64,000 bases of DNA from Canna indica (lineage: Eukaryota > Streptophyta > Magnoliopsida > Zingiberales > Cannaceae), in assembly GCA_034359265.1 (NCBI GenBank), contig CP136898.1, positions 55,293,501-55,357,500 on the forward strand, written 5' to 3'. Shown here in pieces: positions 35,154-45,723 of the stretch. A program made the translations under genes and the position numbers. The notes beneath the pieces are model-generated. The model saw only the letters and a program-made list of their open reading frames with translations, ran no database searches and had not been told where the DNA came from. How positions within the stretch are numbered: the first letter of the stretch is position 1; the number at the start of each line of letters is the position of its first letter.

Positions 35154-35271
35154 TGGTGCGATCATACCAGCACTAACGCACCGGATCCCATTAGAACTCC
35201 GAAGTTAAGCGTGCTTGGGCGAGAGTAGTACTTGGATGGGTGACCTCCTGTGAAGTCCTCGTGTTGCATCT
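35154..35271 (+). rRNA. 5S rRNA copy 2
   Basis: 118 bp of plant-type 5S rRNA. The internal promoter A box (GTTAAGCGTGCTTGGGCGAG) is intact. I see about three changes from consensus: CATTAGAAC for CATCAGAAC, ACTTGG for ACTAGG, and CTGTGAAG for CTGGGAAG. It ends GTGTTGCATC and is followed by only TTT, a weak terminator. It lies 55 bp after copy 1, much closer than in a normal 5S array, so this is a displaced fragment and not a working rDNA locus. Confidence 0.88.
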
Positions 35272-35408
35272 TTGATCCGTGGCAGATTTACTGCGAGGGA
35301 CACTGCCCCCACTTAAAATTAAGAAATAAATATAAATATAAATTTATAAAAGTTATATTGAAATGAAAAATTAAGAAAAATAAATAAATATATTTTATAT
35401 GTTATTGT

Positions 35409-35451
35409 TTGCTTAAGTGGTTAGGAGGGTTTGTTTTTACGGTTCGGCCCC
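35409..35451 (+). other. tRNA-like A box / B box pair, candidate SINE head
   Basis: TTGCTTAAGTGG (35409-35420) resembles a Pol III A box, and GGTTCGGCCCC (35441-35451) a B box, spaced as in tRNA-derived SINE heads. No full tRNA cloverleaf forms. The sequence lies in an AT-rich spacer between 5S copy 2 and tRNA-Val. A related A-box-like run (TTGCTTGAGTGG) occurs inside the small inverted retroposon at 43161-43280. The call rests on short motifs only. Confidence 0.35.
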
Positions 35452-35525
35452 AATGCCTACTCCACTACCTAAGCACCCCGCTTAGGATTTCCAAACTAAT
35501 TTTACTAGATTAATTTACGAAACCA

Positions 35526-35598
35526 GGTGCTGTGGTGTAGTGGTTATCACGTTAGTCTTACACACTAAATGTCCCCAGTTCGATCCTGGGCAGCACCA
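35526..35598 (+). tRNA. tRNA-Val(UAC)
   Basis: 73-nt complete cloverleaf: acceptor GGTGCTG/CAGCACC (7 bp, perfect), a D arm with TGTAGTGGTTATCAC, anticodon stem TTAGT/ACTAA around CTTACAC (anticodon TAC), T arm CCCAG-TTCGATC-CTGGG, and discriminator A. A and B boxes are present, and TTTT follows at 35605-35608. There is no intron and no encoded CCA. All stems are intact, so it may be functional despite its position next to decayed 5S copies. Confidence 0.93.
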
Positions 35599-35623
35599 TT
35601 ATTACTTTTGAAATTATAATTTT

Positions 35624-35739
35624 GAGTGCGATCATAACAGCACTAACGCACCGGATCCCATCAGAACTCCGATGTTAAGCGTGCTTGGGCGAGAGTAGTA
35701 CTAGTATGGGTGACCCCTGGGAAGTCCTCGTGTTGCACC
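35624..35739 (+). rRNA. 5S rRNA copy 3, probably pseudogene
   Basis: 116 bp of plant-type 5S rRNA starting 25 bp after tRNA-Val. The A box is intact. Changes include CATAACAG for CATACCAG, CGATGTTAAG, TAGTATGGG for TAGGATGGG, and a missing base in TGACCCCTGG. A T7 run follows at 35740-35746, and LINE fragment A2 begins right after it. Confidence 0.85.
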
Positions 35740-35746
35740 TTTTTTT

Positions 35747-36288
35747 CTTCAGTTTACTTCATTTGGCGTGAGCGGAATGATCGTATTTTCTCTCATGTAT
35801 CATCTTCACCTGCTAGCGTGCTTAGCAGTGTTATCACAAGAGTTAGAAGCAAAATTCTTCAGATATATGGTACCAAGCCTATCACCGATACACCACGGAA
35901 CAGAGCGGTTGCGGAACGGTGGAGCGTTCAAGTCCATTTCACTCCTATCCGTCAAGATTAGTGATTCACTATGTGGGCCTTTATTGCTTGGCCCGAGTCG
36001 TAGGTAGTCCATGTGATAGTTACTACTTGGCCCGAGTTGTGGGTAATCCGTGTGATGCATTGTTTTGCATCTCTATATTGTGCTTGACCCGGGCTGTGGG
36101 TTTTTCCTTTTGTTCCTCTTCCTAAGGTTTTGGCTACTACCTTGCTGATGGCTATGTCGAAGGTGAGGGGCGTGGTCTTTTCCTTTGGGGGATGAGAAGC
36201 TCTACCATTCCTCATAATGGTAGTCGTGTCTGAACTCTATTGTATCTTTTTACGAATTAATATATTTCCTTTGCCTTGTTGCAAAAAA
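35747..36288 (+). mobile_element. LINE A2, short 3' fragment
   Basis: 5'-truncated family A LINE with the last 70 or so codons of ORF2 (VYFIWRERNDRIFSHVSS..., to a stop at 35959-35961), the 3'UTR with CCCGAG(T/C)TGTGGG-type motifs, both tail hairpins (first at 36139-36164) and TTGCCTTGTTGC plus six A. Its 5' end lies directly at the T run behind 5S copy 3; its 3' end meets satellite at GTTCCC. Confidence 0.9.
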
Positions 36289-37019
36289 GTTCCCAACTTT
36301 TAGAATCAAGTTCTTAACATTCCTAACCAAGTTCTGAACTTTCAAACCAAGTTCCGAACTAAGTTCCAAACTTTATGAACCAAATTTCGAACTTTCCGAA
36401 TCAAGTTCCAAACTTTCCTAACCAAGTTCCCAACTTTCATAACCAAGTTCCCAACTTTCTTTACCAAGTTCTGAACATTCCGAACCAAGTTCCAAATATT
36501 CCGAACCAAGTTCCGAAGATTCTGACCCAAGTTTCGAACTTTCGTAACCAAGTTCCCAACTTTTAGAACTAAGTTCCGAGCCTTTGGAACCAGGTTCCAA
36601 TCTTTCGGAACCAAGTTTCGAACTTTCGAAACCAAGTTTTGAACTTTTGGAACCATGTTCTCAACTTTCGGAACCAAGATCCCAACTTTTAAAACCAAGT
36701 TCCCAACTTTCTAAACCAAGATCCCAACTTTTAAAACCAAGTTCCCAATTTTCCAAACCAAGTTCCGAACTTTCCAGACCAAGTTCCCAACTTTCAGAAG
36801 CAAGTTTCAAAAATTTTCGAAGCAAGTTCCCAACTTTCTGAACCAAGTTTCCAACTTTTGAAACCAAGTTTCCAACTTTTTGAACCAATGTACCATCTTT
36901 CGGAACCAAGTTCACAACTTTCGTAACCAAGTTCCCAACTTTCGAAACCAAGTTCCGAACTTTCGGAACCAAGTTCTAAACTTTCTGAATCAAGTTCTGA
37001 ACTTTCAGAACAAAGTTCC
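36289..37019 (+). repeat. 21-bp satellite array, block 7
   Basis: 0.7 kb of satellite between LINE A2 and the 2.4-kb insert, in the usual orientation. No gene is seen. Confidence 0.95.
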
Positions 37020-39455
37020 TGTCACACCCCGACTGAGTGTAGTGTGACCGGTCAGGGTCCACATCCTGCCCTGTAGCCTACTGTCTACTCTAACATCAAG
37101 AAACCAAAACACATCGACTGAAAAAAACTTAACATACTTTATAAAACAAAGTTTGCAAGTCACAATGTATAAGTTTTTCAAAACAAGAAGAAACATCAAC
37201 CTCAAATCCAAATGGACAAACATCACGTTTTTGAAATTATTTTCAATTACAACCGTCAGTGCAGAAATAAACCAACATAACTAGGACTAGTCTAAGACTC
37301 ATGGACGCTGCTACGAGATTTGGCACCGCCTCTGCCTCCAGCTGTACCATGTCGACACAAAGCTACTGCTCATGCTCTGCAAAAATAGAAATAAACTGTG
37401 AGTCCACTTGGGACTCAGTGAGTGGCTCAATTGAACCTCCACATAAGCCTCAGTCATGGATATATATCATACAGGGAAATAAAGGAAATGTACTAGGAGG
37501 TAAATTTATTTCTAATGCGATTACCGACCCCCATCAGGTTTGTCCGCATCAACTAAACATGATAACCTGCCATCTCGGCATATCTAGCCTTCGGCATTCG
37601 GCCCTTGGGCCTACTCATAGAATCATATCTCGGCTACAGCCGTCCCTACCATATCCGGTAGTATCACACTGGCTCTAGGCCACAACATCTCAAGATGTAA
37701 ACAAACAATCCCGGGCCATCCACTAGGATGGCCACAAGTCTCCGGACATCGTCTGGGGTAAGGATAGCTAGTCCCACCCAACTGGGGTCTAGCACCTAGC
37801 AGGCCCGCTGGACAACCTCTAGACCCAACTGGCCGAGCTGAGCATTGGTCATTTCCGACCTCCTCGCTCCTTAGCGAATCATCTCAAGCACATTACACAT
37901 TCAATATCCTAGGTTTTTGATACCTCGGGCCTTTGCCCGTATCTAGTCATGTCCGGCTACCCGGTCAACAATTCATGCTGCCCCTTTTAGTATATGTGCA
38001 CATACAATCTCTAAGTTTCCAAAAAAATATACAAGCAAGAACATTTTCAAGTTTCATATATGTGCTATGAACATCTAGTGGCACCTTACATGATAACTAG
38101 CCTTCTACACTGTCTTAGGTGAGAATTTTCATGAGTCAACCTTGGAATACCATCCAAGAACATTTAGGGCAGCATACATAATTTAAACAAAAATGCTCAA
38201 ATATTACATCATTCATCATATATAACCATAATGCACATACCTAACAATTCTTATACTACCTTAGGAATATTAGCTCAATAAGGAGCAACTATCTAGCATG
38301 GCAAGGTAGTAATAAATTTAAATAACATGTATGAATTATAAAACATGGTAACATTGTCAACATCCAAGTTTAATGATCAAATGCTAAGTATTGTCATATC
38401 TCTATGTATGATCCTTATAGTCATGTAATTTCCATCTATAGCTAATCTCTTCTCCCCTCCCTAGCCTTGGCCGAACCATGAGCAAGGAAGACCTTGCTCG
38501 GCCATGGTCCTAATGGTAGGAAAAGAGGGAGGAGACTCTAGCTATACCTCTACCTCTTTAATTCCGAATGTAACTTAAATGCCAATTAACTAATTTACCC
38601 TTCCCTCACCCTTGGCTGAACCCTCTTCATGAGTAGTAAGGTTCATTTGGCCATTCAAGGGACTCCTAGGGAAGACATGCTTCAATATACGAAAGATATA
38701 CAAGTAGAACTACATCGAACATTGATCTAAGGTCATCTAAGGGCTTCCTTGCCGTCAAGAGAATTGGGAAAATTTTTGGCATGACCTTTCCCCTTTCCGC
38801 ATGACTCGGCAGCCCTAAAAACCTGCAAATCGACGAAGAAACAACGAGTTCCGACAAGAAATTTCATAAAACAGTGAACGTACATCCTAGAAATCAAGAT
38901 TTGTCGGAAAGGTCGTGAAAACTCAACCTATCTCATCTAGGGTTCGGCCACCCGCCTCCCCCAAGCTTCAAAACTTAATCACTCACCTAGGTTGTGGAGA
39001 AACAAGGATCGGGTGATGACGACTTGAAATTTTTTCGGAGACGACGCGAATCCCGGATCGATCCAAGCCCCAAGCTTCACCTTGCTCCTCTTCCTCTCTC
39101 CCCTTAGGCAGCCTTGTGCAGCTCAATGGATGAGCCACACGGCTGTAAGATGAGGGTTTTAATCCCTCATCTAGCTTTCCAAATAAGGCCTCTTGACTCA
39201 CTTAGCTCGCACTCAAACCTCGACTAAACCCGAACTCAACTTGGGTTCTGGCTCAAACCATAATATGACTCGAGTTAAGTTAATTTAAGGTATGATTTTA
39301 TAGAAGGAAAGTTAATTATCCAAATAGACTTCATGATTCATTAGCCGAGTCATACCTTTTCACTCGAGGCGATCCTTAGGCTCGACTCGACTACCCTCGA
39401 GTCCGACGCGCTGCACCAAAATAGATTTTTATATTAGGAAACTTTTTATGGGTTA
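37020..39455. mobile_element. 2.4-kb insert, probable solo LTR of a Ty3/gypsy element
   Basis: Unique sequence that breaks the satellite cleanly. It starts TGTCACACCCCGACTGAG, the form seen at one end of many plant Ty3/gypsy LTRs in reverse orientation, and both flanks read GTTCC (37015-37019 and 39456-39460), a possible 5-bp duplication. That evidence is weak, because GTTCC is in every satellite unit, and the right end is TTA and not the usual CA. There are no convincing protein domains; the open frame at 37301-37678 resembles nothing I know. The length would fit the long LTRs of Del/Tekay-type chromoviruses (inference). It could also be another kind of insertion. Confidence 0.5.
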
Positions 39456-42400
39456 GTTCCGAACTTTCCGAACCAAGTTCCCAACTTTCGGAACCAAATT
39501 TCCAACTTTCGGAACCAAGTTTCGAACTTTCGAAAATAATTTCCCAACTTTCGAAACTAAGTTCCCAACATTTGGAACCAAGTTCCGAACTTTCCGTACC
39601 AAGTTCCGAACTTTCCGTACCAAGTTCCGAACATTATTAACCAAGTTCCCAACTTTCGTAAACAATTTCCAACTTTCATGACCAAGGTTCGAAATTTTGG
39701 AACAAAGTTCCGAACTTTCTAAACTAAGTTCCCAACTTTCGAAACCAAGTTCTCAACTTTCGTAACCAATTTCTCAACTTTCGGGACCAAAGTTCGAACT
39801 TTCAGAACCAAATCCGGATCATTCCGAACCAAGTTCTCAATTTTCCGAACCAAGTTTTGAACATTCCTAACCATGTTTTCAACTTTCGCAACCAAGTTCC
39901 CAACTTTCGCGACCAAGTTCCCAACCTTCGGAACCAAGTTCCCAACTTACGGAACCAAGTTTTGAACTTTCAAATCAAATTTCCCAACTTTTGGAACCAA
40001 GTTACCAACTTTCGGGACCATGTTTCGAACTTGCCAAACCAAGTTCCGAAATTTCCGAACCAAGTTCCGGATTTTCTAAATCAAGTTTCCAACTTTTCAA
40101 ACCAAGCTCCCAACTTTCCGAACCAATTTCCAAACATTCGAAACCAAGTTCGCAACTTTCTGAACCAAGTCCCGAACTTTCTCAACAAAGATCCCAACTT
40201 TCGTAACCAAGTTCACAAATTTTTGAACCTAGTTCTCAACTTTTGGAACCAAATTCCCAAGTTTCCAAAATAAACTTTGCAAAGTAAGTTCCGAACTTTC
40301 AACCAAGTTCCTAATTTTCGGAACTAAGTTCCGAACTTTCAACTAAGTTCCTAACTTTCAGAACTTAGTTCTCAACTTTTGTAACCAACTTCCCAACTTT
40401 CGGAACCAAGCTTCGAACTTTCAGAACCATATTTCAAACTTTCGGAACCAAGTTCTTAACATTCCTAACCAAGTTTCGAACTTTCGGAACCAAGTTCCAA
40501 ACTTTTGGAACCAAGTTACCAACTTTTGCAACCAAGTTCCGAACTTTCCAAACCAAGTTTCTAACTTTCCGAACTATGTTCCCAACTTTTCAAACCAAGT
40601 TCCCAACTTTCTGGACCAATGTCAAACTTTTGGAACCAAGTTCTCAACTATCAGAACCAAGTTCCCAACTTTTCGAACAAAGTTCCCAACTTTTCGGACC
40701 AAGGTCAAACTTTTGGAACCAAGTTCTCAACTATCATAACCAATTTCCCAACATTCGAAACTAAGTTTCAAACTTTTCAAACCAAGTTCACAACTTTCGG
40801 AACCAAGTTCCGAACTTTTCTAACCAAGTTCAGAACTTTCCGAACCAGGTTCCGATCTTTCCGAACCAAGTTTCCGACTTTCGTAACCAAGTTCCCCACT
40901 TTCGTAACCAAGTTTCCAACTTTCGGAACTAAGTTCTGAACTTTTCGAACCAAGTACCCAACTTTCGTAACCAACTTCCCAGCTTTCGTAACCAACTTCC
41001 CAGCTTTCATAACCAAGTTCTCAACTTTCGGAACCAAGTTTCGAACTTTTGAAACCAATTTTCCAACTTTCGGAACCAATTTCCCAACTTTCGAAACCAA
41101 GTTCCCAACTTTCGGAACCAATTTCCCAACTTTCGAAACCAAGTTCCAAACTTTCGTAACCAAGTTCATAACTTTCGGAACCAAGTTCCCAACTTTCGGA
41201 ACCAAGTTCCCATCTATCAGAACCAAGTTCCGAACTATTCGAACCAAGTTCCGAACTTTCTGAACCAATTTCCCAACTTTCAGGACCAAAGTTCGAACTT
41301 TCAAAACCAAGTTCCAAACTTTCGAATCCAAGATCCCAAATTTCGAAACCAAGTTCCTAACTTTTGGAACCAAGTTTTTGACTTTCGAAACCAACTTCCC
41401 AACCTTGGGAACCAAGTTTCAAATTTTCGTAACCAAGTTCATAACTTTCGGAACCAAGTTCCCAACTTTCGAAACCAAGTTCTGATCTTTCGAAACCAAG
41501 TTCCGATCTTTCGGAACGAAGCTCCCAACTTCCAAAACTTTGTTCCCAACTTTCGGAACCAAGTTCTAAACTTTCTAAACCAAATTCCGAACTTTCCGAA
41601 TCAAGTTTCCAACTTTCAGAATAATATTCTGAACTTTTCGAACCAAGTTCTGAATTTTTCGAATCAAGTTCCTAACTTTCGGAACCTAATTCCCAACTTT
41701 CAGAACAAATTTTTCAACTTTCGGAACCAAGTTCCCCAACTTTCCTTACCAAGTTCACATCTTTAGTAACCAAGTTTTGATCTTTCGAAACCAATTTCCC
41801 AACTTCCGTAATCAAGTTCCCTACTTTCGAAACCAAGTTTCGAACTTTCCAAACCAAGTTCTGAACTTTCCAAACCAAGTTCCGAACTTTTCGAAACAAG
41901 TTCCCAACCTTCCGAACCAAGTTCACAACTTTCCTAACCAAGTTTTGAACATTCGAAACTAATTTCCCAACTTTCGTAACCAAGTTTCCAACTTTCATAA
42001 TCAGGTTCAAAACTTTCGGAACTAAGTTCCCAACTTTCCGAACCTAGTTCCCAACTTTCCGAAGTAAGTTCCAAACTTTCGTAACCATATTTCGAACTTT
42101 TGAAACCAATTTACTAACTTTCATAACCAAGTTTTGAACTTTCATAACAAAGTTCGCAACTTTCGGAACCAATTTCTCAACTTTCGAAACCAAGTACCCA
42201 CTCTTCGAACAATGTTCCAAACTTACCGAACCAAATTCTGAACTTTTCGAACCAAGTTCTGAACTTTCCGAATGAAGTTTTAACTTTCAGAAACTAGTTC
42301 CCAACTTTCGGAACCAAGTTCGCAACTTTCGGAACCAAGTTGCGAACTTTCCATACCAAGTTCCCAACTTTCGTAACCAAGATTTGAACTTTCAAAACAA

Positions 42401-42886
42401 ATTTGCCAACTTCCGTAACCAAGTTTCCAATTTCGTAACCAAGTTCATAACTTTCGGAAACAAGTTCCAAACCTTCCAACCAAGTTCCCAACCTTCCTAA
42501 CCAACTTCCCAACTTTCCAATCCTAGTTTCAAACTTTTCGAACCAAGTTCCCAACTTTTCGAACCGAATTCCCAACTTTCTAAACCAAGTTACCAACTTT
42601 TGGAACAAAGTTCCCAACATTCGAAACCAAATTCTGAAATTTCTGAAGCAAGTTCTGAATTTTCCGAATCAAGCTCCTAACATTCGAAACCTAGTTCCCA
42701 ACCTTCGGAACCAAGTTCCCAACTTTCAAAACCAACTTTCGAACTTTCCTTACCAAGTTCCCAACTTTCGTAACCAAGTTTTGAACTTTTGAAACCAATT
42801 TCCCAACTTTCGGAACCAAGTTCACAACTTTCGGAACCTAGTTCCCAACTTTTGAAACCTAGTTCCCAACTTTCGTAACCAAGTAA
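39456..42886 (+). repeat. 21-bp satellite array, block 8
   Basis: 3.4 kb of satellite. A local duplication of about 90 bp (GTCAAACTTTTGG units) is visible at 40619-40740. A regular two-unit alternation (AATTTCCCAAC then AAGTTCCCAAC) runs at 41060-41150, giving a 42-bp period. No gene is seen. Confidence 0.96.
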
Positions 42887-42955
42887 TGTGGAGCATTCAA
42901 CATTACCTCACTCATGTCCGCCATGATTAATGTCACGCTATATGTTGATCTCATT

Positions 42956-43139
42956 AGCTTTTATTACTTGGCCCGAGTTGTGGGTATTCCGTGTGATATA
43001 TTGCTTTTGCATGTGAGCTTTGTTACTTGGCCCGAGTTGTGGGTATTCTGTGTGATATATTGCTTTTGCATGTGAGCTTTTATTACTTGGCCCGAGTTGT
43101 GGGTATTCCGTGTGACGCATTGCTTTTGCATATCGTGCT
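42956..43139 (+). repeat. About 60-bp tandem triplication in LINE A3 3'UTR
   Basis: Three consecutive copies of a unit containing TTACTTGGCCCGAGTTGTG and ATTGCTTTTGCATG. LINE A1 has two diverged copies of the same unit (5757-5850), and most other family A copies have one or two. The unit therefore expands and contracts within the family. Confidence 0.8.
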
Positions 43140-43153
43140 TGACTCGGGCTGTG

Positions 43154-43160
<7 letters not shown>

Positions 43161-43187
<27 letters not shown>

Positions 43188-43280
43188 AACAAGGCAAAAG
43201 AAAATATTTTATCTTAACCACTCAAGCAAGCTATAACATAAAAATTTAAATAACTAACTTCTAAAGTATGAATACATTAG
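43161..43280 (-). mobile_element. Short inverted retroposon with LINE-like tail and target-site duplication
   Basis: On the minus strand the insert ends TTTTGCCTTGTTGC and a tail of about 25-30 A (seen here as T from 43156 to 43185). It is flanked by TGTGGGTTTTT at 43150-43160 and 43281-43291, a clear 11-bp target-site duplication in LINE A3. The body is only about 95 bp. Its last 25-30 bp match the LINE tail; the rest does not match the LINE 3'UTRs here and contains the A-box-like TTGCTTGAGTGGTTAAG. It may be a SINE sharing the LINE tail, or a truncated relative of these LINEs. Confidence 0.72.
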
Positions 43281-43477
43281 TGTGGGTTTTTCTTTGTTCC
43301 TCTTCTCCTAAGGTTTGGTAACTACCTTGCTGATGGTAATGCCAAAGGTGAGGGGAGTGGTCTTTTCCCTTGGAGGATGAGAAGTTCTATCATTCCTTCT
43401 AATGGTAGTCGTGTATGAACTTTATTGTATTTTTTGTGAAATAATATATTTCCTTTTGCCTTGTTGCAAAAAAAAAA

Positions 43478-44457
43478 GTTTCAAATTTTTCGAATCAAGT
43501 TCCCAACTTTCGGAATCAAGTTCCCAATTTTCAAAACCAAGTTCCAGACTTTTCGAACTTTCCGAACCAAGTTCCGAACATTCCGAACCAAGTTCACAAC
43601 TTTCCTAACCAATTTTTGAACTTTCGAAACGAATTTTTCAACTTTCGTAACCAAGTTTCCAACTTACGTAATCAAGTTCACAACATTCGGAACCAAGTTC
43701 CCAACTTTCCGAACATAGTTCCCAACTTTCCTAACTAAGTTCCAAACTTTTGTAACCATATTTCGAACTTTCGATACCAATTTCCCAACTTTCGCAACCA
43801 AGTTCACAACTTTCGGAACCAATTTCCCAACAAGTTCCCAACTTTCCGAACCAAGTTCACAACTTTCCTAACCAATTTTTGAACTTTCGAAACGAATTTT
43901 CCAACTTTCGTAACCAAGTTTTCAACTTACGTAATCAAGTTCACAACATTTGGAACCAAGTTCCCTACTTTCCGAACATAGTTCACAACTTTCCTAACTA
44001 AGTTCCAAACTTTTGTAACCATATTTCGAACTTTCGATACCAATTTTCCAACTTTCATAACCAAGTTCGCAACTTTCGAAACCAATTTCCCAACTTTCCA
44101 AACCAAGTTCCCACTTTCCAAATAAAGTTCCGAACTTTCCGAACCAAGTTCCGAACATTACGAACAAAGTTCCGAACATTCCGAACCAAGTTCCAAATTT
44201 TTCGAATCAAGTTCATAACATTCGGAACCTAGTTCCCAACTTTCAGTACCAAATTCCCAACTTTCGGTTTCAACTTTCGAACTTTCCTTACCAAGTTCTC
44301 AACTTTCATAACCAAGTTTTGAACTTTCAAAACCAACTACCCAACTTCCGTAACCATATTCCCAACTTTCATAATCAAGTTCACAACTTACGGAACCAAG
44401 TTTCCAACTTTTCGAACCAAGTTCCAAACTTTCCTAACCAAGTTCCCAACTTTTAAA
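43478..44457 (+). repeat. 21-bp satellite array, block 9, with a 263-bp tandem duplication
   Basis: Satellite in which about 43568-43830 is repeated at 43831-44093, with the same rare variants (ACGAATTTT, CGAACATAG, TTCGATACC). The junction at 43830/43831 (CCCAAC|AAGTTCCC) skips half a unit, as expected of an unequal exchange out of phase. No gene is seen. Confidence 0.93.
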
Positions 44458-45385
44458 CGGCCATGGGCCTGCTCTTGGTGTTTTCGTAGCATTCTTTTTG
44501 CTTGTGATTATGCCTATAGACTGGTAGAGTACCGCATTGGTGATGGTACGAACACCTTCCTATGGCTTGATCCTTGGATTCCTGATTACCTTCTTATTGA
44601 CAGGATGAACAACCATATCCCGGCCCGCCTCTACTCGAGTAGGACAGCCAGGGTACTTCCATTTGGCAGTAGAATGCTTGGCATTTGGGTAATCTTGCTC
44701 ATGAGCTTGACCTGCTTAGTGCTTGGGATTCCATTGGCACTGTTATCACTAGTTCAAATGACGATCAGATCATCTGGAAGCCGTCTAGTGATGGTTTTTT
44801 CAGTATTGCATCAGCTTGCAATGGCATTTCCCCCACTAATCCCATGGTTACTTGGTATCATCTTGTTTGGTTCAAGGGGAGGATCCCAAGGTACTCTTTT
44901 GTCTTATGGCTTGCTCTCTTACGGAGATTACCAACTCTTGATCGACTTTCACATTGGGGGATTACACACTCTACTAGCTGTTGTTTTTGCGGTGTAGATG
45001 AATCCATTGAACACCTATTCTTTCACTGTCCTTTCTCGGCTATAATTTGGCCAAGGTTCTAGATCTTTATCTTTTGGCGAACCCTTTGCATCATTGGGGT
45101 GATCAGCTTAGATGGTAGGAAGATGTTATGAGTGGAGACTCATTCATTGGCTATATTAGGCATATTGCTCTCACTGCTTCAGTTTACTTCATTTGGCGTG
45201 AGCGGAATGAACGTATTTTTTCTCATGTATCCTCTTCACCTGCTGGCGTGCTTAGCAGTATTATCACAAGAGTTAAAATCAAAATTCTTCAGATATATGG
45301 TACCAGGCCTATCACCGACACACCAAGGAACAGAGCTATTGCAGAACGGTGGAGCGTTCAAGTCCACTTCACTCCTGTCCGTTAA
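44458..45385 (+). pseudogene. LINE A4 ORF2 C-terminal remnant
   Basis: The frame begins with RPWACSWCFRS and shifts near 44650. It reads on as the zf-RVT-like region (FSIASACNGISPTNP..., CCFCGVDESIEHLFFHC), shifts again near 45050, and ends at 45383-45385. A TAG at 45116-45118 replaces the TGG found in sister copies, a G-to-A change. It has no reverse transcriptase core and is non-functional. Confidence 0.88.
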
Positions 45386-45723
45386 GATTAGTGATTCACT
45401 GTGTGGGCTTTAATTGCTTGGCCCGAGTTGTGGGTGGTCCATGTGATATTTCTTACTTGGCCCGAGTGTGGGTAATCCGTGTGATGCATTGTTTACATCT
45501 CTATATTGTGCTTGACCCGGGCTGTGGGTTTTCCTTTTGTTCCTTTTCTCCTAAGGTTTTGGCTACTACCTTGCTGATGGCAATGCCGAAGGTGAGGGGC
45601 GTGGTCTTTTCCTTTGGGGGATGAGAAGCTCTACCATTCCTATTAAATGGTAGTCGTGTGTGAACTCTATTGTATCCTTTTACGTATTAATATATTTCCT
45701 TTGCCTTGTTGCAAAAAAAAAAA
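44458..45723 (+). mobile_element. LINE A4, 5'-truncated retrotransposon
   Basis: 1.27-kb family A LINE: the C-terminal part of ORF2, 3'UTR, hairpin at 45568-45593, second hairpin, and TTGCCTTGTTGC plus 12 A. An imperfect 15-bp duplication flanks it (AAGTTCCCAACTTTT at 44440; AAGTTCTCAATTTTT at 45722). Its 3' kilobase is almost identical to that of LINE A6 (59281-60261), so the two are recent relatives. Confidence 0.92.

Larger units (their letters stand above)
42887..43477 (+). mobile_element. LINE A3, 3'UTR fragment carrying a nested insert
   Basis: Very short family A LINE, starting at the last codons of ORF2 (GTGGAGCATTCAAC...) and running to TTGCCTTGTTGC plus 10 or so A. The 3'UTR contains about three tandem copies of a 60-bp unit with TTGGCCCGAGTTGTGGGTATTC (from about 42956, 43018 and 43080). 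It is split by an inverted retroposon (43161-43280). The conserved hairpin is at 43324-43349. The tail meets satellite at GTTTCA. Confidence 0.88.

Noticed and set aside
34981..35739. Cassandra-type TRIM retrotransposon (5S within LTRs)
   Set aside because: No paired LTR boundaries, tRNA-Met primer site or polypurine tract are seen between the 5S copies, and the spacers do not match each other.
37301..37678. 125-codon open frame starting with ATG
   Set aside because: No recognisable domain; it lies within a probable LTR, with no start context, partner gene or homologous frame.
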